Source of the DNA: Niveispirillum cyanobacteriorum
GTDB lineage: Bacteria; Pseudomonadota; Alphaproteobacteria; Azospirillales; Azospirillaceae
Length of the DNA stretch: 64,000 bases
Direction of reading: 5' to 3'
Assembly: GCF_002868735.1 (NCBI RefSeq)
Contig: NZ_CP025614.1
Span: 1 to 64,000 of the forward strand
Both the position numbers and the translations under genes were made by a program. Shown here in pieces: positions 43,898 through 52,885 of this stretch (positions are counted from its first letter, which is position 1; every line of letters starts with the position of its first letter). The notes under the pieces are model-generated. The model made no database searches and was not told the origin of the DNA. It worked only from the letters and a program-made list of their open reading frames with translations.

Positions 43898-46276
43898 TCA
43901 GGCGGCCCTGGCCATGCCGGCGCTGTCCCAGCCGGCACCGGGACGCCAGCGGGATTTGATGCGGCCCTGGTCCAGGGTGAACAGCGACAGCCAACCATTG
44001 TCGAACAGGGCCTTTACGCCCGGATGACGGTTCAGGATGTCGGCGATGGCCTGTTCGGGCGCTTCCACCATCACCGACAGGCGCAGGGGGGCATGGGCCA
44101 GACCCTCGCCATCATGCACCGCCTGCCAGGGCAGGCCGGCGCGCAGGCGGCCGCCATTGCCTTCCACCACGCCGATCCCGGCCGTGACATTGTGGATCAG
44201 CTTGTCGCCGCCGCCGAACAGGTCCGGTGCCACGGCGGACCCGTAATATTGCAGGCTGATCCAGCTGGCCACGACCACCGGGGCCGTCAGGATCAGTTCC
44301 AGCGTGCCGAAGCCCGCATCCTCCTGCCAGTTATAGGAATGCAGGAAGGCGCGGCCCTTCAGGTCGCTGCGGGCCGTGACGGCGCGCGGGGCGGCGATGA
44401 AGGCGGCGCAGCCGGCCAGACCCCATTCCGGCCGCACCTCCGCCCAGTTGCGGGCGCGTGCGGCCAGATTGGTGCCCGTGGCACCGGGCAGGCGGGCGGC
44501 GCGTTCGATCCGGTTCTGGCGGGCGGCCCGGTCCAGCATGTCGCGGGCCTTGGCGATATCGGCCTCATGGCTGCGGCGCGGGGCGTCATTATACAGGGTC
44601 ACACCGTCGGTGACGGTGTCATGCAGACCGGCCAGGAACAGCGTGTCGGCGGGCAGCTCGACACCATGGGCCGGCAGCCCGGCCCGCGCCTCCGCATCGT
44701 TCAACAGTGCCGCCAGCAACCGGGCCGAGACATCGCCCTTATGCCCGCCGCAGGCCCCGCAATGGTAGGCGCTTTCATGCGGGTTATTGGTGACATGGGC
44801 ACCATGGCCCAACAGCAGGACCAGCCGCCCATGCCCCCTGGTCAGGGACATGGCCTTCAACACGGTGGCCGCCGTCGCCGCCTTGTCCGCCGCCGACAGG
44901 CCAGGTGTCAGGACGGGGGCGGCGTCGGGGCCGTTGCTGCGACCCAGACCCAGGGCGTCACGCAGCAGCTTGGCCCCGTAGAAGGGACCGGCGGCCTCCA
45001 CAAACGCGAAGGAGGAGACGGCGGCCTGCCGGAACCGGCCAAAGGCGCGCACGGCCCGCGCCGCGATGCGCTGGCGGGTGTCCTTGTGCGGGGCGGTGCA
45101 GGCATGGGAATGCATGCGCGGCGACAGCAGGACGGGCAACCGGGCCTCGATCAGGTCGGACGCCGTACCCCGGTGCGCCACGGGCAGGCCGAAGAAGCCG
45201 GCAAAGCCCAGGGTGGAAATGCCGGGGTCCAGGCTTTCCAGGGCACGGCGGAACGGTTCGGACCGCACATCGATGCAGAAGGCAGCCTGCAGCCAGGGCC
45301 GCTCCGCCGCCTGTGTCGGCTCGATACCGGGCAGCAGGGTCGCCAGCCCCCGCTGATGTGCGCGTTCGGCGGCTTGTTGCAGGATGCAGTCGATCACCAT
45401 GTCGGCATCGGGTTCGACGGGCCGTGCATGGGCGGCCACCACACCCTCCCATTCCGCGCGCAGCGACGGCAGCTGGGTCAGCAGCGCCTCTTCCCAGATC
45501 AGGCGGATGGACAGAAGATCGGTCAGGGTGCCGTCGCTGCCGCCCGACAGTTCGGCCTGCCACAGCAGCCAGCGCGCATGCTGGGCCCAGCCGCCCAGAT
45601 CGACCAGCAGCCGATGGAAGGCCGTCCCGGCGGCGGCACCGTCCAGACCCAGGCTGTCGGCGGCCCGCAGCAAGGCGCGCTCCGGCGTGTCCGGACTGGC
45701 CGCCACATGCCGGCAGAAGCCGGACAGGCCCGCCAGTTCCGGCGTAAGGTCATGCGTCGCCCATTCCCGCCAGGCGGCAAAGGCCGAGGCACCGGGGGCC
45801 GGCGTCCACAGCGCCTGCCCCCGGTCGAAATAGCCGGCGGCCCACAGGCCGACACAGCGCGCGATGATGGCGGGCCAGTCGGTGCCGGTGGCCCGCGCCG
45901 CCAGATCGGCAACGGTGGGCAGCAGGCGCGGGCTGTTCCCGTCCAACCGCAAGGCCACGTTCAGCGCCGACAGGCTGGCTGGCTTCAGCGGGTGGGTGCA
46001 GTCGTCCAGGGCCGCCTGAAGGTCGGCCTCAATGATCTCGCCCTTATCAACCATGGCCGCATAGGCGGGGCGGGCCTGGGTCAGCCTCACCCCGCCGACC
46101 CGTGCCAGCCGCGCACTGGCCTGGGCCAGATCCTCGCCCGTCTGGCCCAGGAAGGGGTTGACGGCGACGGTGGCGTCCAGGGGGAAGGATGGCGGGATGG
46201 CCCGCACGGCCCCATTGGCGGCGGCGAACAGCGCCTTGGCCGGTGCTGGGGAGATGTCGGGCAGTTGCTGGAACAT
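43898..46276 (-). CDS. dabA: DabA, inorganic carbon accumulation subunit (DUF2309/UPF0753)
   Basis: A 792-residue DUF2309 protein. DabA is a beta-carbonic-anhydrase-like subunit whose zinc ligands are recognisable here: AAFCIDVRSEPFRRAL (Cys and Asp, near residue 335) and SAYHCGACGGHKGDV (His/Cys, near 505). With the membrane subunit DabB it couples an ion gradient to conversion of CO2 into bicarbonate. GGAGAAG precedes the start. It lies downstream of dabB on the same strand, but 149 bp containing palindromic repeat C intervene. Confidence 0.92.
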   Translation of the reverse strand: MFQQLPDISPAPAKALFAAANGAVRAIPPSFPLDATVAVNPFLGQTGEDLAQASARLARVGGVRLTQARPAYAAMVDKGEIIEADLQAALDDCTHPLKPASLSALNVALRLDGNSPRLLPTVADLAARATGTDWPAIIARCVGLWAAGYFDRGQALWTPAPGASAFAAWREWATHDLTPELAGLSGFCRHVAASPDTPERALLRAADSLGLDGAAAGTAFHRLLVDLGGWAQHARWLLWQAELSGGSDGTLTDLLSIRLIWEEALLTQLPSLRAEWEGVVAAHARPVEPDADMVIDCILQQAAERAHQRGLATLLPGIEPTQAAERPWLQAAFCIDVRSEPFRRALESLDPGISTLGFAGFFGLPVAHRGTASDLIEARLPVLLSPRMHSHACTAPHKDTRQRIAARAVRAFGRFRQAAVSSFAFVEAAGPFYGAKLLRDALGLGRSNGPDAAPVLTPGLSAADKAATAATVLKAMSLTRGHGRLVLLLGHGAHVTNNPHESAYHCGACGGHKGDVSARLLAALLNDAEARAGLPAHGVELPADTLFLAGLHDTVTDGVTLYNDAPRRSHEADIAKARDMLDRAARQNRIERAARLPGATGTNLAARARNWAEVRPEWGLAGCAAFIAAPRAVTARSDLKGRAFLHSYNWQEDAGFGTLELILTAPVVVASWISLQYYGSAVAPDLFGGGDKLIHNVTAGIGVVEGNGGRLRAGLPWQAVHDGEGLAHAPLRLSVMVEAPEQAIADILNRHPGVKALFDNGWLSLFTLDQGRIKSRWRPGAGWDSAGMARAA

Positions 46277-46320
46277 GGCTCTTCTCCAGGTGATACTGGC
46301 GGTCTCTTGGTGGCGATTTG

Positions 46321-46408
46321 GTAGCGCGGATTAGGCGTCAGCCGTAATCCGCGGGAACCCCGTCTTCGGCGTCGCTCCGCGGATTACGCTTCGCTAATCC
46401 GCGCTACG
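46321..46408. repeat. Composite palindromic repeat, copy C
   Basis: The same two units as copies A and B but in the opposite order: the GTAGCGCGG...-type unit comes first (46321-46357) and the CCGCGGATTACG...-type unit second (about 46375-46408), separated by 17-19 bp. It is inside the dabB-dabA operon, where a folded RNA could lower dabA expression relative to dabB. Confidence 0.83.
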
Positions 46409-46425
46409 ATCGCCCCTTGCCCAGT

Positions 46426-47943
46426 TCAGGCGCGGAACCCGCCGATCAGGCGGTCAAAGGCGGCGTTGAGGTAGAAGCCGTTGGCGACATGCACCCGCAG
46501 GCCGGCGGCGGCCGGATGGTGTGCCCAGTGGGGGAACAGGGCCTGCGCCACGGCCACCACACCGAAGGACAGGACCGTCAGGGCAATCAGCGCCCATTCC
46601 AGGGGGCCAGCGTCGGGCACGCCAGGCAGAGCGCCATTGACCACCAGGATCGCCAGCGACTGGAACCCGAAATAGGCCAGCGTGGCGGCGGCAGAGGCCG
46701 TCAGGGTGCGCCGGGTCAGGGCGCGCGGGGCCGCATCGGCCAGACCTTGAGCCACGAGATAGGCGACACCGAACACCAGGATCGCCCCCAGCGCCAGGGC
46801 CTGCGGCGATTTCGGTCCCCAGATCAGGGTGAAGCCGACAGCGACCATGCCATAAAGCGCCAGGGCCAGCAGGAAGGCACGCGCCACCGCAGCAAGTCCC
46901 GGCGTCGCTACCGCGCCGGGCCGCCGAACCTCCTTCACCGCCGCCACGGCACCGCCCGACGACAGGAAGGCATGTGCCTTATAGAGAGAGTGGGCCACGA
47001 TATGCAGCAGGGCCAGCGGCCACAGGCCCAGGCCGCATTGCAGCAGCATGAAGCCCATCTGCGCCACCGTGGACCAGGCCAGCGCCGTCTTCACCGCACT
47101 CTGCGTCAGCATGACCAGCGCACCAAACAGCGAGGTCAGCCCGCCCAGCAGCACCAGGGCCGCCATCGACCCGGTGCTGCCCTGCACCACCCAGGCAAAG
47201 GTGATCAGCAGGAACCCGCCGGAATTGATGATGCCGGCATGCAGCAGGGCCGACACGGGCGTCGGGGCCTCCATCACCTCTGTCAGCCAGCCATGCAGCG
47301 GGAAGGACGCCGTCTTCAGCAGGGCCGCCAGGACCAGGAAGCCGACGGCGGCCCCCGCCAGGGCCGGGGTGCTGCCGGCCTTCGCCGCGTCATTGATGGC
47401 GGTGATGCTGTCTGTGCCGAACGCGACCCACAGCAGTCCCGCCGCGATGGCGAGTGCCACGTCACCGGCGGCCCAGACCCGCGTGAATTTCGCCGCTGCG
47501 CGCTGTGCCGGGGCGCGGTCCGGGTAGAACAGCAGCAACTGACGCAGGACCAGACCGATGGCGATCATGCAGGCGGCCAGCAGCCACAGACTGCCGGCCT
47601 GCACCAGCAGCAGCACCAGCGCCAGCACCATCAGCATCAAACCATGAAACCGCCCCTCGCGGTCGGCCCCGTCCAGATAGGTGCGGCTGTAGCGCAGCAC
47701 AATCCAGCCGATGAAACCGACCAGCGGTGCCATCACCGCCCCGATCATCGACAGGCGCAGCGGTCCCTCGGTGACGGGACCGTCCAGGGCGAACTGTACA
47801 GTCCCGGCGATGCACAGGGCAAAGGCCAGCAAGGCCGCGATCTCGGCCAGGGCGGGGATGGGTTTCGGGCGGCGGCCAGGGCGCAACAAGGCAGCAGCCG
47901 CCACGACCGCCAAAGCAGCCGGGGCAAGGCTCGACAGGATCAT
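46426..47943 (-). CDS. dabB: DabB, membrane subunit related to NADH dehydrogenase subunit 5
   Basis: A 505-residue membrane protein of the proton-pumping NADH dehydrogenase (NuoL/Mrp) family, as in DAB systems: STPALAGAAVGFLVLAALLK, FPLHGWLTEVMEAPTPVSAL, LHAGIINSGGFLLITFAWVV, and KTALAWSTVAQMGFMLLQCG. It provides the ion path that energises DabA. The ATG at 47943 has TGGAGAGG upstream. No other nuo or mrp genes are nearby, which supports DabB rather than complex I. Confidence 0.92.
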   Translation of the reverse strand: MILSSLAPAALAVVAAAALLRPGRRPKPIPALAEIAALLAFALCIAGTVQFALDGPVTEGPLRLSMIGAVMAPLVGFIGWIVLRYSRTYLDGADREGRFHGLMLMVLALVLLLVQAGSLWLLAACMIAIGLVLRQLLLFYPDRAPAQRAAAKFTRVWAAGDVALAIAAGLLWVAFGTDSITAINDAAKAGSTPALAGAAVGFLVLAALLKTASFPLHGWLTEVMEAPTPVSALLHAGIINSGGFLLITFAWVVQGSTGSMAALVLLGGLTSLFGALVMLTQSAVKTALAWSTVAQMGFMLLQCGLGLWPLALLHIVAHSLYKAHAFLSSGGAVAAVKEVRRPGAVATPGLAAVARAFLLALALYGMVAVGFTLIWGPKSPQALALGAILVFGVAYLVAQGLADAAPRALTRRTLTASAAATLAYFGFQSLAILVVNGALPGVPDAGPLEWALIALTVLSFGVVAVAQALFPHWAHHPAAAGLRVHVANGFYLNAAFDRLIGGFRA

Positions 47944-48029
47944 CGACCTCTCCAGGGGGGTATGTGAATTTCCCGACGGTAATAGCCGCTTCATGACTTC
48001 CAGAAAATTACATCTTTTGATCGTTAGCG

Positions 48030-48044
48030 TTCTATTTTATAGAA
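48030..48044. promoter_or_regulatory. LysR-type operator between dabB and the LysR gene
   Basis: TTCTAT-TTT-ATAGAA is a perfect 6-bp inverted repeat of the T-N11-A class, seven bases before the LysR start and about 90 bp before dabB, in an A+T-rich gap. Likely the activator/autorepression site. Confidence 0.6.
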
Positions 48045-48051
48045 ATAGCCC

Positions 48052-48930
48052 ATGGCTATCCTTAATCTTCACCATCTGCGCCTGTTCCGGGCGGTGGCGC
48101 GCAACGGCACCCTGACGGGGGCGGCGCGGCAACTGAACCTGTCGCCATCGGCCCTGTCGACGCAGCTGCGCACCCTGGAGGAGCATCTGGGCCATGACCT
48201 GTTCGAACGGCAGGGCAGGGGCCTGATCCTGACGGAGGCGGGGCGCATTGCGCTGGACCATGCGGAAGCGATTTTCCGCACGGCAGAGGATTTGAGCGCC
48301 ACCCTGCGCAATGCCGCCGGTGGCCGCCGGGCGCTGCGCATCGGCGCGCTGGCGACCTTGTCCCGCAACTTCCAGATCGGGTTTCTGCGCCCGTTGCTGG
48401 CCCGCCCGGATGTGGAGATTGTGCTGCGGTCGGGATCGCAGGGGGAGCTGCTGCGCGGGCTGGACGCGCTGGCCCTGGATGTGGTGTTGACCAATCTGGC
48501 CCCGCCGCGCGATGCGGCCAGCCCCTATCTGATTTACCCGCTGGATGAACAGCCGGTCAGCCTGATCGCCACACCGGCCCGGCTGGGTCCGGGGCGGGTG
48601 GCGCTGGCGGAGCTGTTGACCAGCCACCCGCTGATCCTGCCCACGCCGGAAACGGCGCTGCGGGCGGCCTTTGATGCGCTGGTGGCGCGGCTGGGCGTGA
48701 CCGTGCGCATCGCGGCGGAGGTGGATGACATGGCCATGATCCGTCTGATGGTGCGCGAAGATGCCGGCATCGCCGTCATCCCTGCCATCGTCGTGCAGGA
48801 TGAGCTGAGCACCGGCCTGTTGCGCGAGGCGACGACCCTTCCCGGTATGGCCGAAAGCTTCCTCGCCGTTACGCTCGACCGGCGCTTCCCCAACCCGCTG
48901 CTGCGGGACCTTCTGGCGCAGCGACGTTAA
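48052..48930 (+). CDS. LysR-family regulator, probably of dabBA
   Basis: A 292-residue LysR protein: N-terminal helix-turn-helix (HHLRLFRAVARNGTLTGAAR, then QLNLSPSALSTQLRTLEEHL) and the periplasmic-binding-like effector domain. It is divergent from dabB across 108 bp, as LysR/CbbR-type activators of carbon-uptake genes often are. Its stop (TAA) shares four bases with the stop of the convergent ABC permease. Confidence 0.88.
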   Translation: MAILNLHHLRLFRAVARNGTLTGAARQLNLSPSALSTQLRTLEEHLGHDLFERQGRGLILTEAGRIALDHAEAIFRTAEDLSATLRNAAGGRRALRIGALATLSRNFQIGFLRPLLARPDVEIVLRSGSQGELLRGLDALALDVVLTNLAPPRDAASPYLIYPLDEQPVSLIATPARLGPGRVALAELLTSHPLILPTPETALRAAFDALVARLGVTVRIAAEVDDMAMIRLMVREDAGIAVIPAIVVQDELSTGLLREATTLPGMAESFLAVTLDRRFPNPLLRDLLAQRR

Positions 48931-50072
48931 TCTAGCGTCTGCCGATAGCGCTTCACAGCCAGCACAGATACCGCCAGCAGGAAGACCAGCATGGGCCACA
49001 GGTCGGGCCAGACCTGTGGAAAGCCGCTGGCCTTCAGCATAACACCGCGCACCACGCGCAGGAAATGCGTCAGGGGCAACCCCTCCCCGATCACCTGCGC
49101 CCAGGCGGGCATGCCCCGGAAGGGGAACATGAAGCCGGACATCAGGATCGACGGCAGGAAGAAAAAGAAACTCATCTGCATGGCCTGCAACTGATTACGG
49201 GCCAGCGTGGAGAACAGGAAGCCGACAGCCAGGTTGGCCGTGATGAAGATGATCATGCCGCAGATCAGGGCCAGCGGATTGCCCAGCATGGGCACCCCGA
49301 ACAGCAGGCGTGCTGCCCCCATGATCACCATCACCTGCACAGCGCCCACCAGGATAAAGGGGGCCAGCTTGCCCAGCATCACCTCTGTCGGGCGCACGGG
49401 CATGGCCAGCAGGTTCTCCATGGTCCCGCGCTCCCGCTCCCGCGTCACGGCAAGGGCGGTCATGATGATCATGGTCATGGTCAGGATGGTGCCCATCAGG
49501 CCCGGCACGATATTATGCTGCGTCAGCCCCTCCGGGTTGTAGCGGCGATGCACGCGCAGCTCCACCGGCCCCGGCGTGGGGGCCAGGGTGGATAGCGGCC
49601 CCGTCAGGGTGCCGGCCGTGACGCTGTCCAGAATGCGTTGCAGGGCACCGACGGCGTTACCCGTGGCGGCGGGGTCGGTGGCGTCGGCCATGACCAGCAG
49701 GGCCGGGCGTTCGCCGCGCATCAGGTCGGTGCCGAAGCCGGTGGGGATTTCCACGGCGAACTGCACCTTGCCCTGATCCAGCAGCAGGTCCAGCTGTTCC
49801 GGGCTGTCGGCGGTCAGGGTCAGTTCGAAATAATTGCTGGTCTGCAAGGCGCTGATGATGGCCCGGCTGAATTCGCTGTTGTCATGGTTCAGCACGGCGG
49901 TGGGCAGATGTTTGGGGTCCGCATTGATGGCAAAACCAAACAGCATCAGCTGGATCAACGGGATGCCGACCATCATGGCGAAGGTCAGGCGGTCGCGCTT
50001 CATCTGGATAAACTCCTTGATGATGATCGCGACCAGCCGGGCGGGGGAGAAGCGGGGGGACAGGCTGTTCAT
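48927..50072 (-). CDS. ABC-2 type permease
   Basis: A 381-residue ABC-2 permease (YhhJ/YbhR-like): one N-terminal helix, a large periplasmic domain (about 45-175), then five helices with GLMGTILTMTMIIMTALAVT and RERERGTMENLLAMPVRPTE, the coupling helix typical of this group. Final gene of the tetR-hlyD-ATPase-permease operon; its ATG overlaps the ATPase stop (ATGA). Exports hydrophobic toxicants or drugs with the HlyD subunit; substrate unknown. Confidence 0.9.
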   Translation of the reverse strand: MNSLSPRFSPARLVAIIIKEFIQMKRDRLTFAMMVGIPLIQLMLFGFAINADPKHLPTAVLNHDNSEFSRAIISALQTSNYFELTLTADSPEQLDLLLDQGKVQFAVEIPTGFGTDLMRGERPALLVMADATDPAATGNAVGALQRILDSVTAGTLTGPLSTLAPTPGPVELRVHRRYNPEGLTQHNIVPGLMGTILTMTMIIMTALAVTRERERGTMENLLAMPVRPTEVMLGKLAPFILVGAVQVMVIMGAARLLFGVPMLGNPLALICGMIIFITANLAVGFLFSTLARNQLQAMQMSFFFFLPSILMSGFMFPFRGMPAWAQVIGEGLPLTHFLRVVRGVMLKASGFPQVWPDLWPMLVFLLAVSVLAVKRYRQTLD

Positions 50073-51040
50073 GCCGCTTGCCCTCCCTTGGGGGCCTTGG
50101 CCTGGAAATTGTCCGGTACCGATCCCATCAGATGGATAAAGGCATCCTCCAGCGTGGGATCGCCGCGCCGCCAGTCCAGCCCCGCCTGATCCCGGAAGCG
50201 CGCGACGGTGGCGTTCAGGGTAGCGGCATCCGGCCCGCTGACATGCAGGGTATTGCCAAACGGGGCGATCATGCTGACGCCCTTCTGTCCGCGCAGCGCC
50301 CGGTCCAGGGCGGCGATATGGTCGGGCGGGCCGGAGACATGCCAGGTGGAGAGGCCGGAGCCGGCCACTACCTCCTCCACCGTTCCATCGGCCAGCAACC
50401 TTCCATAGGCAAGGTAAGCGATGCGGTGACAGCGCTCCGCCTCGTCCATGTAATGGGTGCTGACCAGGACGGTCATGCCGTCGGCGGCCAGGGCATGAAT
50501 CTCGTCCCAGAATTCGCGCCGCGCCTTTGGGTCCACGCCCGCCGTCGGTTCATCCAGCAGCAGCAGCGACGGTTCATGCAGGATACAGGCGGCCAGCGCC
50601 AGACGCTGTTTCCAGCCGCCCGACAGGGTGCCCGCCAGTTGATCCTTGCGGTGCGACAGGCCCAACCGGTCCAGCGCCGCCGTCACCCGCCGGGGCCGGT
50701 CGGCCAAGGCATAGAGGCGGGCCACGAAATCCAGGTTCTCCTTGATGGTCAGGTCTTCATAGAGGCTGAATTTCTGGGTCATATAGCCGACCCGCTGCTT
50801 GATGGCCCAGGCATCGCGGCGGATATCAAAGCCCAGGCAGGTCCCCTCACCGGCATCGGGGACCAGCAGGCCGCACAGCATGCGGATGGTGGTGGTCTTG
50901 CCGCTGCCATTGGGCCCCAGGAAGCCGTGGATACGGCCCTTGCCCACGCGCAGGCAGACATTGTCCACCACGGTCCGGTCGCCAAACCGCTTGGTCAGGC
51001 CGTGAACATCGATGGCGATGGCGGGGTCTGCGCCTGTCAT
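50069..51040 (-). CDS. ABC transporter ATP-binding protein
   Basis: A 323-residue ATPase with Walker A FLGPNGSGKTTTIRMLCGLL (near residue 45), Q-loop TQKFSLYEDLT, signature LSGGWKQRLALAACIL, Walker B PSLLLLDEPTAGVDP, and H-loop VSTHYMDEAERCHRI. The C-terminal 90 residues are the usual regulatory extension of ABC-2 exporters. The start at 51040 removes an unrelated upstream extension and overlaps the HlyD stop. Confidence 0.92.
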   Translation of the reverse strand: MTGADPAIAIDVHGLTKRFGDRTVVDNVCLRVGKGRIHGFLGPNGSGKTTTIRMLCGLLVPDAGEGTCLGFDIRRDAWAIKQRVGYMTQKFSLYEDLTIKENLDFVARLYALADRPRRVTAALDRLGLSHRKDQLAGTLSGGWKQRLALAACILHEPSLLLLDEPTAGVDPKARREFWDEIHALAADGMTVLVSTHYMDEAERCHRIAYLAYGRLLADGTVEEVVAGSGLSTWHVSGPPDHIAALDRALRGQKGVSMIAPFGNTLHVSGPDAATLNATVARFRDQAGLDWRRGDPTLEDAFIHLMGSVPDNFQAKAPKGGQAA

Positions 51041-51987
51041 GGTGCCGGCTCCGCCGAAACCGGCTGTCCGGGGGACAGGGCGGCGGGGTCGGGGGTCAGG
51101 GCCGCTTCCACCCGATAGACCAGCTTGGCGCGGGTTTCGCGGCTGTAGATGACAGGCGGTGTATATTCGGCCTCTGCCGCGATGCGGGTGATGCGGGCGG
51201 ACAGGCCGGGCTTGCAACCGTCGCAACTGACAGACAGCGTGCCGCCCGGTGTCAGGGCCGCCCGCCGCCCCTCAGGTACGAACAGCACCAGCTTCACATG
51301 GCCGGGCGGCAGCAGGCTGACCACCACGCCGCCGGCGGGCACCCATTCGCCGGGCCGGCGCACGATATCATCGATCAAAGCGTCGGTCGGGCTGTCGATA
51401 TGGCGCTGCGACAGTCGCCATTCGGCCTGGGCCAGGGCTGCGCGGGTGGCGGCCACGGCTGCCTCTGCCGCCGCCACCTGATCAGGGCGGGCGGGCAGGC
51501 GGGCCGTGGCCAGGGCGGCGCTGGCTTGCTCCAGCCTTGCTGCGGCCTGGGTGGCGGTGGATTGCGCCTGCTCAAGCTTGGCGCGGGCAGCGACATTGTC
51601 GGCGGCCAGGGATTTCTGCCGCTCCAGATCCTGGCGGGCCAGCTTCAGGGCGGCGTCGGCCTGTCGGCGTTGCGCCTCCAGCCCCGCGATCTCTTCCGCC
51701 CGCGCCCCCTGGCGGCGGTCGGCCAGCGCCGCTTCGGCCTGGGCCAGCCCGGCCTTCGCCTCTGCCAGCGCTGCCTGCGCGGCGGTGTCTTCCAAGGTGA
51801 AAAGGGGCTGGCCTTTCTTGACCAATGTCCCCTCTGTCACAGGAACCGCGCTGATCCAGGCGGCTTCCGGTGCGGCGATGCGCAGATAGTCACCCTCGAC
51901 ATAGCCCTGGAATGCGCCCGTATCGCTGGACGGGCCGCAGGCGGCGAGGGGGAGCAGCAGGGCGAGGGGAAGCAGGCGGCGGATCAT
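51037..51987 (-). CDS. HlyD-family membrane-fusion lipoprotein
   Basis: A 316-residue periplasmic adaptor. The N-terminus (MIRRLLPLALLLPLAACG) is a lipoprotein signal with Cys near residue 17. The body has the lipoyl-like half (GYVEGDYLRIAAPEAAWISA), a long alpha-hairpin coiled coil (about 65-190) and the beta-barrel strand IDSPTDALIDDIVRRPGEWV. It links the ABC-2 exporter to an outer-membrane channel encoded elsewhere. ATGA overlap with tetR. Confidence 0.9.
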   Translation of the reverse strand: MIRRLLPLALLLPLAACGPSSDTGAFQGYVEGDYLRIAAPEAAWISAVPVTEGTLVKKGQPLFTLEDTAAQAALAEAKAGLAQAEAALADRRQGARAEEIAGLEAQRRQADAALKLARQDLERQKSLAADNVAARAKLEQAQSTATQAAARLEQASAALATARLPARPDQVAAAEAAVAATRAALAQAEWRLSQRHIDSPTDALIDDIVRRPGEWVPAGGVVVSLLPPGHVKLVLFVPEGRRAALTPGGTLSVSCDGCKPGLSARITRIAAEAEYTPPVIYSRETRAKLVYRVEAALTPDPAALSPGQPVSAEPAP

Positions 51988-52658
51988 GAGGCACCTCCGG
52001 TGCGCGCACCCATGGCACCCCCGGTGCCGTTTGGGGCCTTTATAGAATTCAAGAACAGGTCGGCATGGGTGGATAGCAGCCGGTCGATGGGCATCGGCGT
52101 GTCTTCCACCGGCGCGAAGGTGGTCTGCCACAGGGCCGTCAGCACGATGGGACCCAGGAACAGGCGCGCCAGGATTTCCAGGTCGGGCAGGGGCCGGAAC
52201 TCCCCCCTCTCAACCCCTTCGCGAAACAGGGAGGTCAGCAGCGCCTGACCCCGCCCGATGACCTCCCGCCGGTAAAAACGGGCCATGTCGGGGAAGTTCC
52301 CGGCCTCTGCCAGCACCAGTTTTGGGATGGCCACCAGTTTGGGATCGGCCAGCACCTGGCCCAGCATGGACAGGATGGCGCGCAACTTCGCCTCGGCACC
52401 CAGACCGGCCGTGGTGTTCGACAGCTCCACCGCCGCGATACGGGGCAGCAGCGTTTCACGCACCAGCGCCTCGAACACCGCCTCCTTGGAGGGGAAGTAG
52501 AGATAGAAGGTGCCCTTCGCGACGCCGGCCCGGCGGGCGATATCGTCCATGCGCGTGGCGGCGAAGCCCTTCTCCACGAAGCAATCCAGGGCGGCGGACA
52601 GCAGTTCGGCGGGTCGCGCCTGTTTGCGGCGGGTCCGGGGGCGGGGCAGATCGTTCAT
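51984..52658 (-). CDS. TetR-family repressor of the efflux operon
   Basis: A 224-residue TetR protein with the N-terminal helix-turn-helix (RPAELLSAALDCFVEKGFAA, then TRMDDIARRAGVAKGTFYLY, residues about 16-60) and a C-terminal ligand domain resembling AcrR/TetR_C of efflux regulators. First gene of the four-gene operon, so it is autoregulated through the palindrome at 52673-52686. Confidence 0.92.
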   Translation of the reverse strand: MNDLPRPRTRRKQARPAELLSAALDCFVEKGFAATRMDDIARRAGVAKGTFYLYFPSKEAVFEALVRETLLPRIAAVELSNTTAGLGAEAKLRAILSMLGQVLADPKLVAIPKLVLAEAGNFPDMARFYRREVIGRGQALLTSLFREGVERGEFRPLPDLEILARLFLGPIVLTALWQTTFAPVEDTPMPIDRLLSTHADLFLNSIKAPNGTGGAMGARTGGAS

Positions 52659-52672
52659 TCACCAACCTAATT

Positions 52673-52686
52673 ACTGAACGGTCAGT
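52673..52686. promoter_or_regulatory. TetR operator upstream of the efflux operon
   Basis: ACTGA-ACGG-TCAGT is a perfect inverted repeat 15 bp before the tetR start and resembles the GACCGTTCAGT operators of AcrR-type repressors. The rest of the 227-bp gap up to the chemoreceptor gene shows no other clear signal. Confidence 0.72.
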
Positions 52687-52885
52687 CATTATTGACGCCA
52701 ATCGGCGGCAGAGTCAAGGGCGCCCCCAATGCTATCGATATCGTGAAAAAATCGGGCTTGAATGTTTCGACTTTGGTCGTGTATGCCACGATTTGTTGCA
52801 TCAACCATTTGCTATTAAATGTATTTTAGCATTTCCTTAACCTTCGCCCGGCAAATGGATGCCAAGCCAACTGATGGAGCCGCCC

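Noticed and set aside
43823-46324. 833-codon open frame on the plus strand
   Set aside because: Antisense to dabA; Gly/Gln/Arg-rich low-complexity product without motifs.
46417-47967. Open frame of about 516 codons on the plus strand
   Set aside because: Antisense to dabB; composition typical of a mirrored membrane-protein gene.
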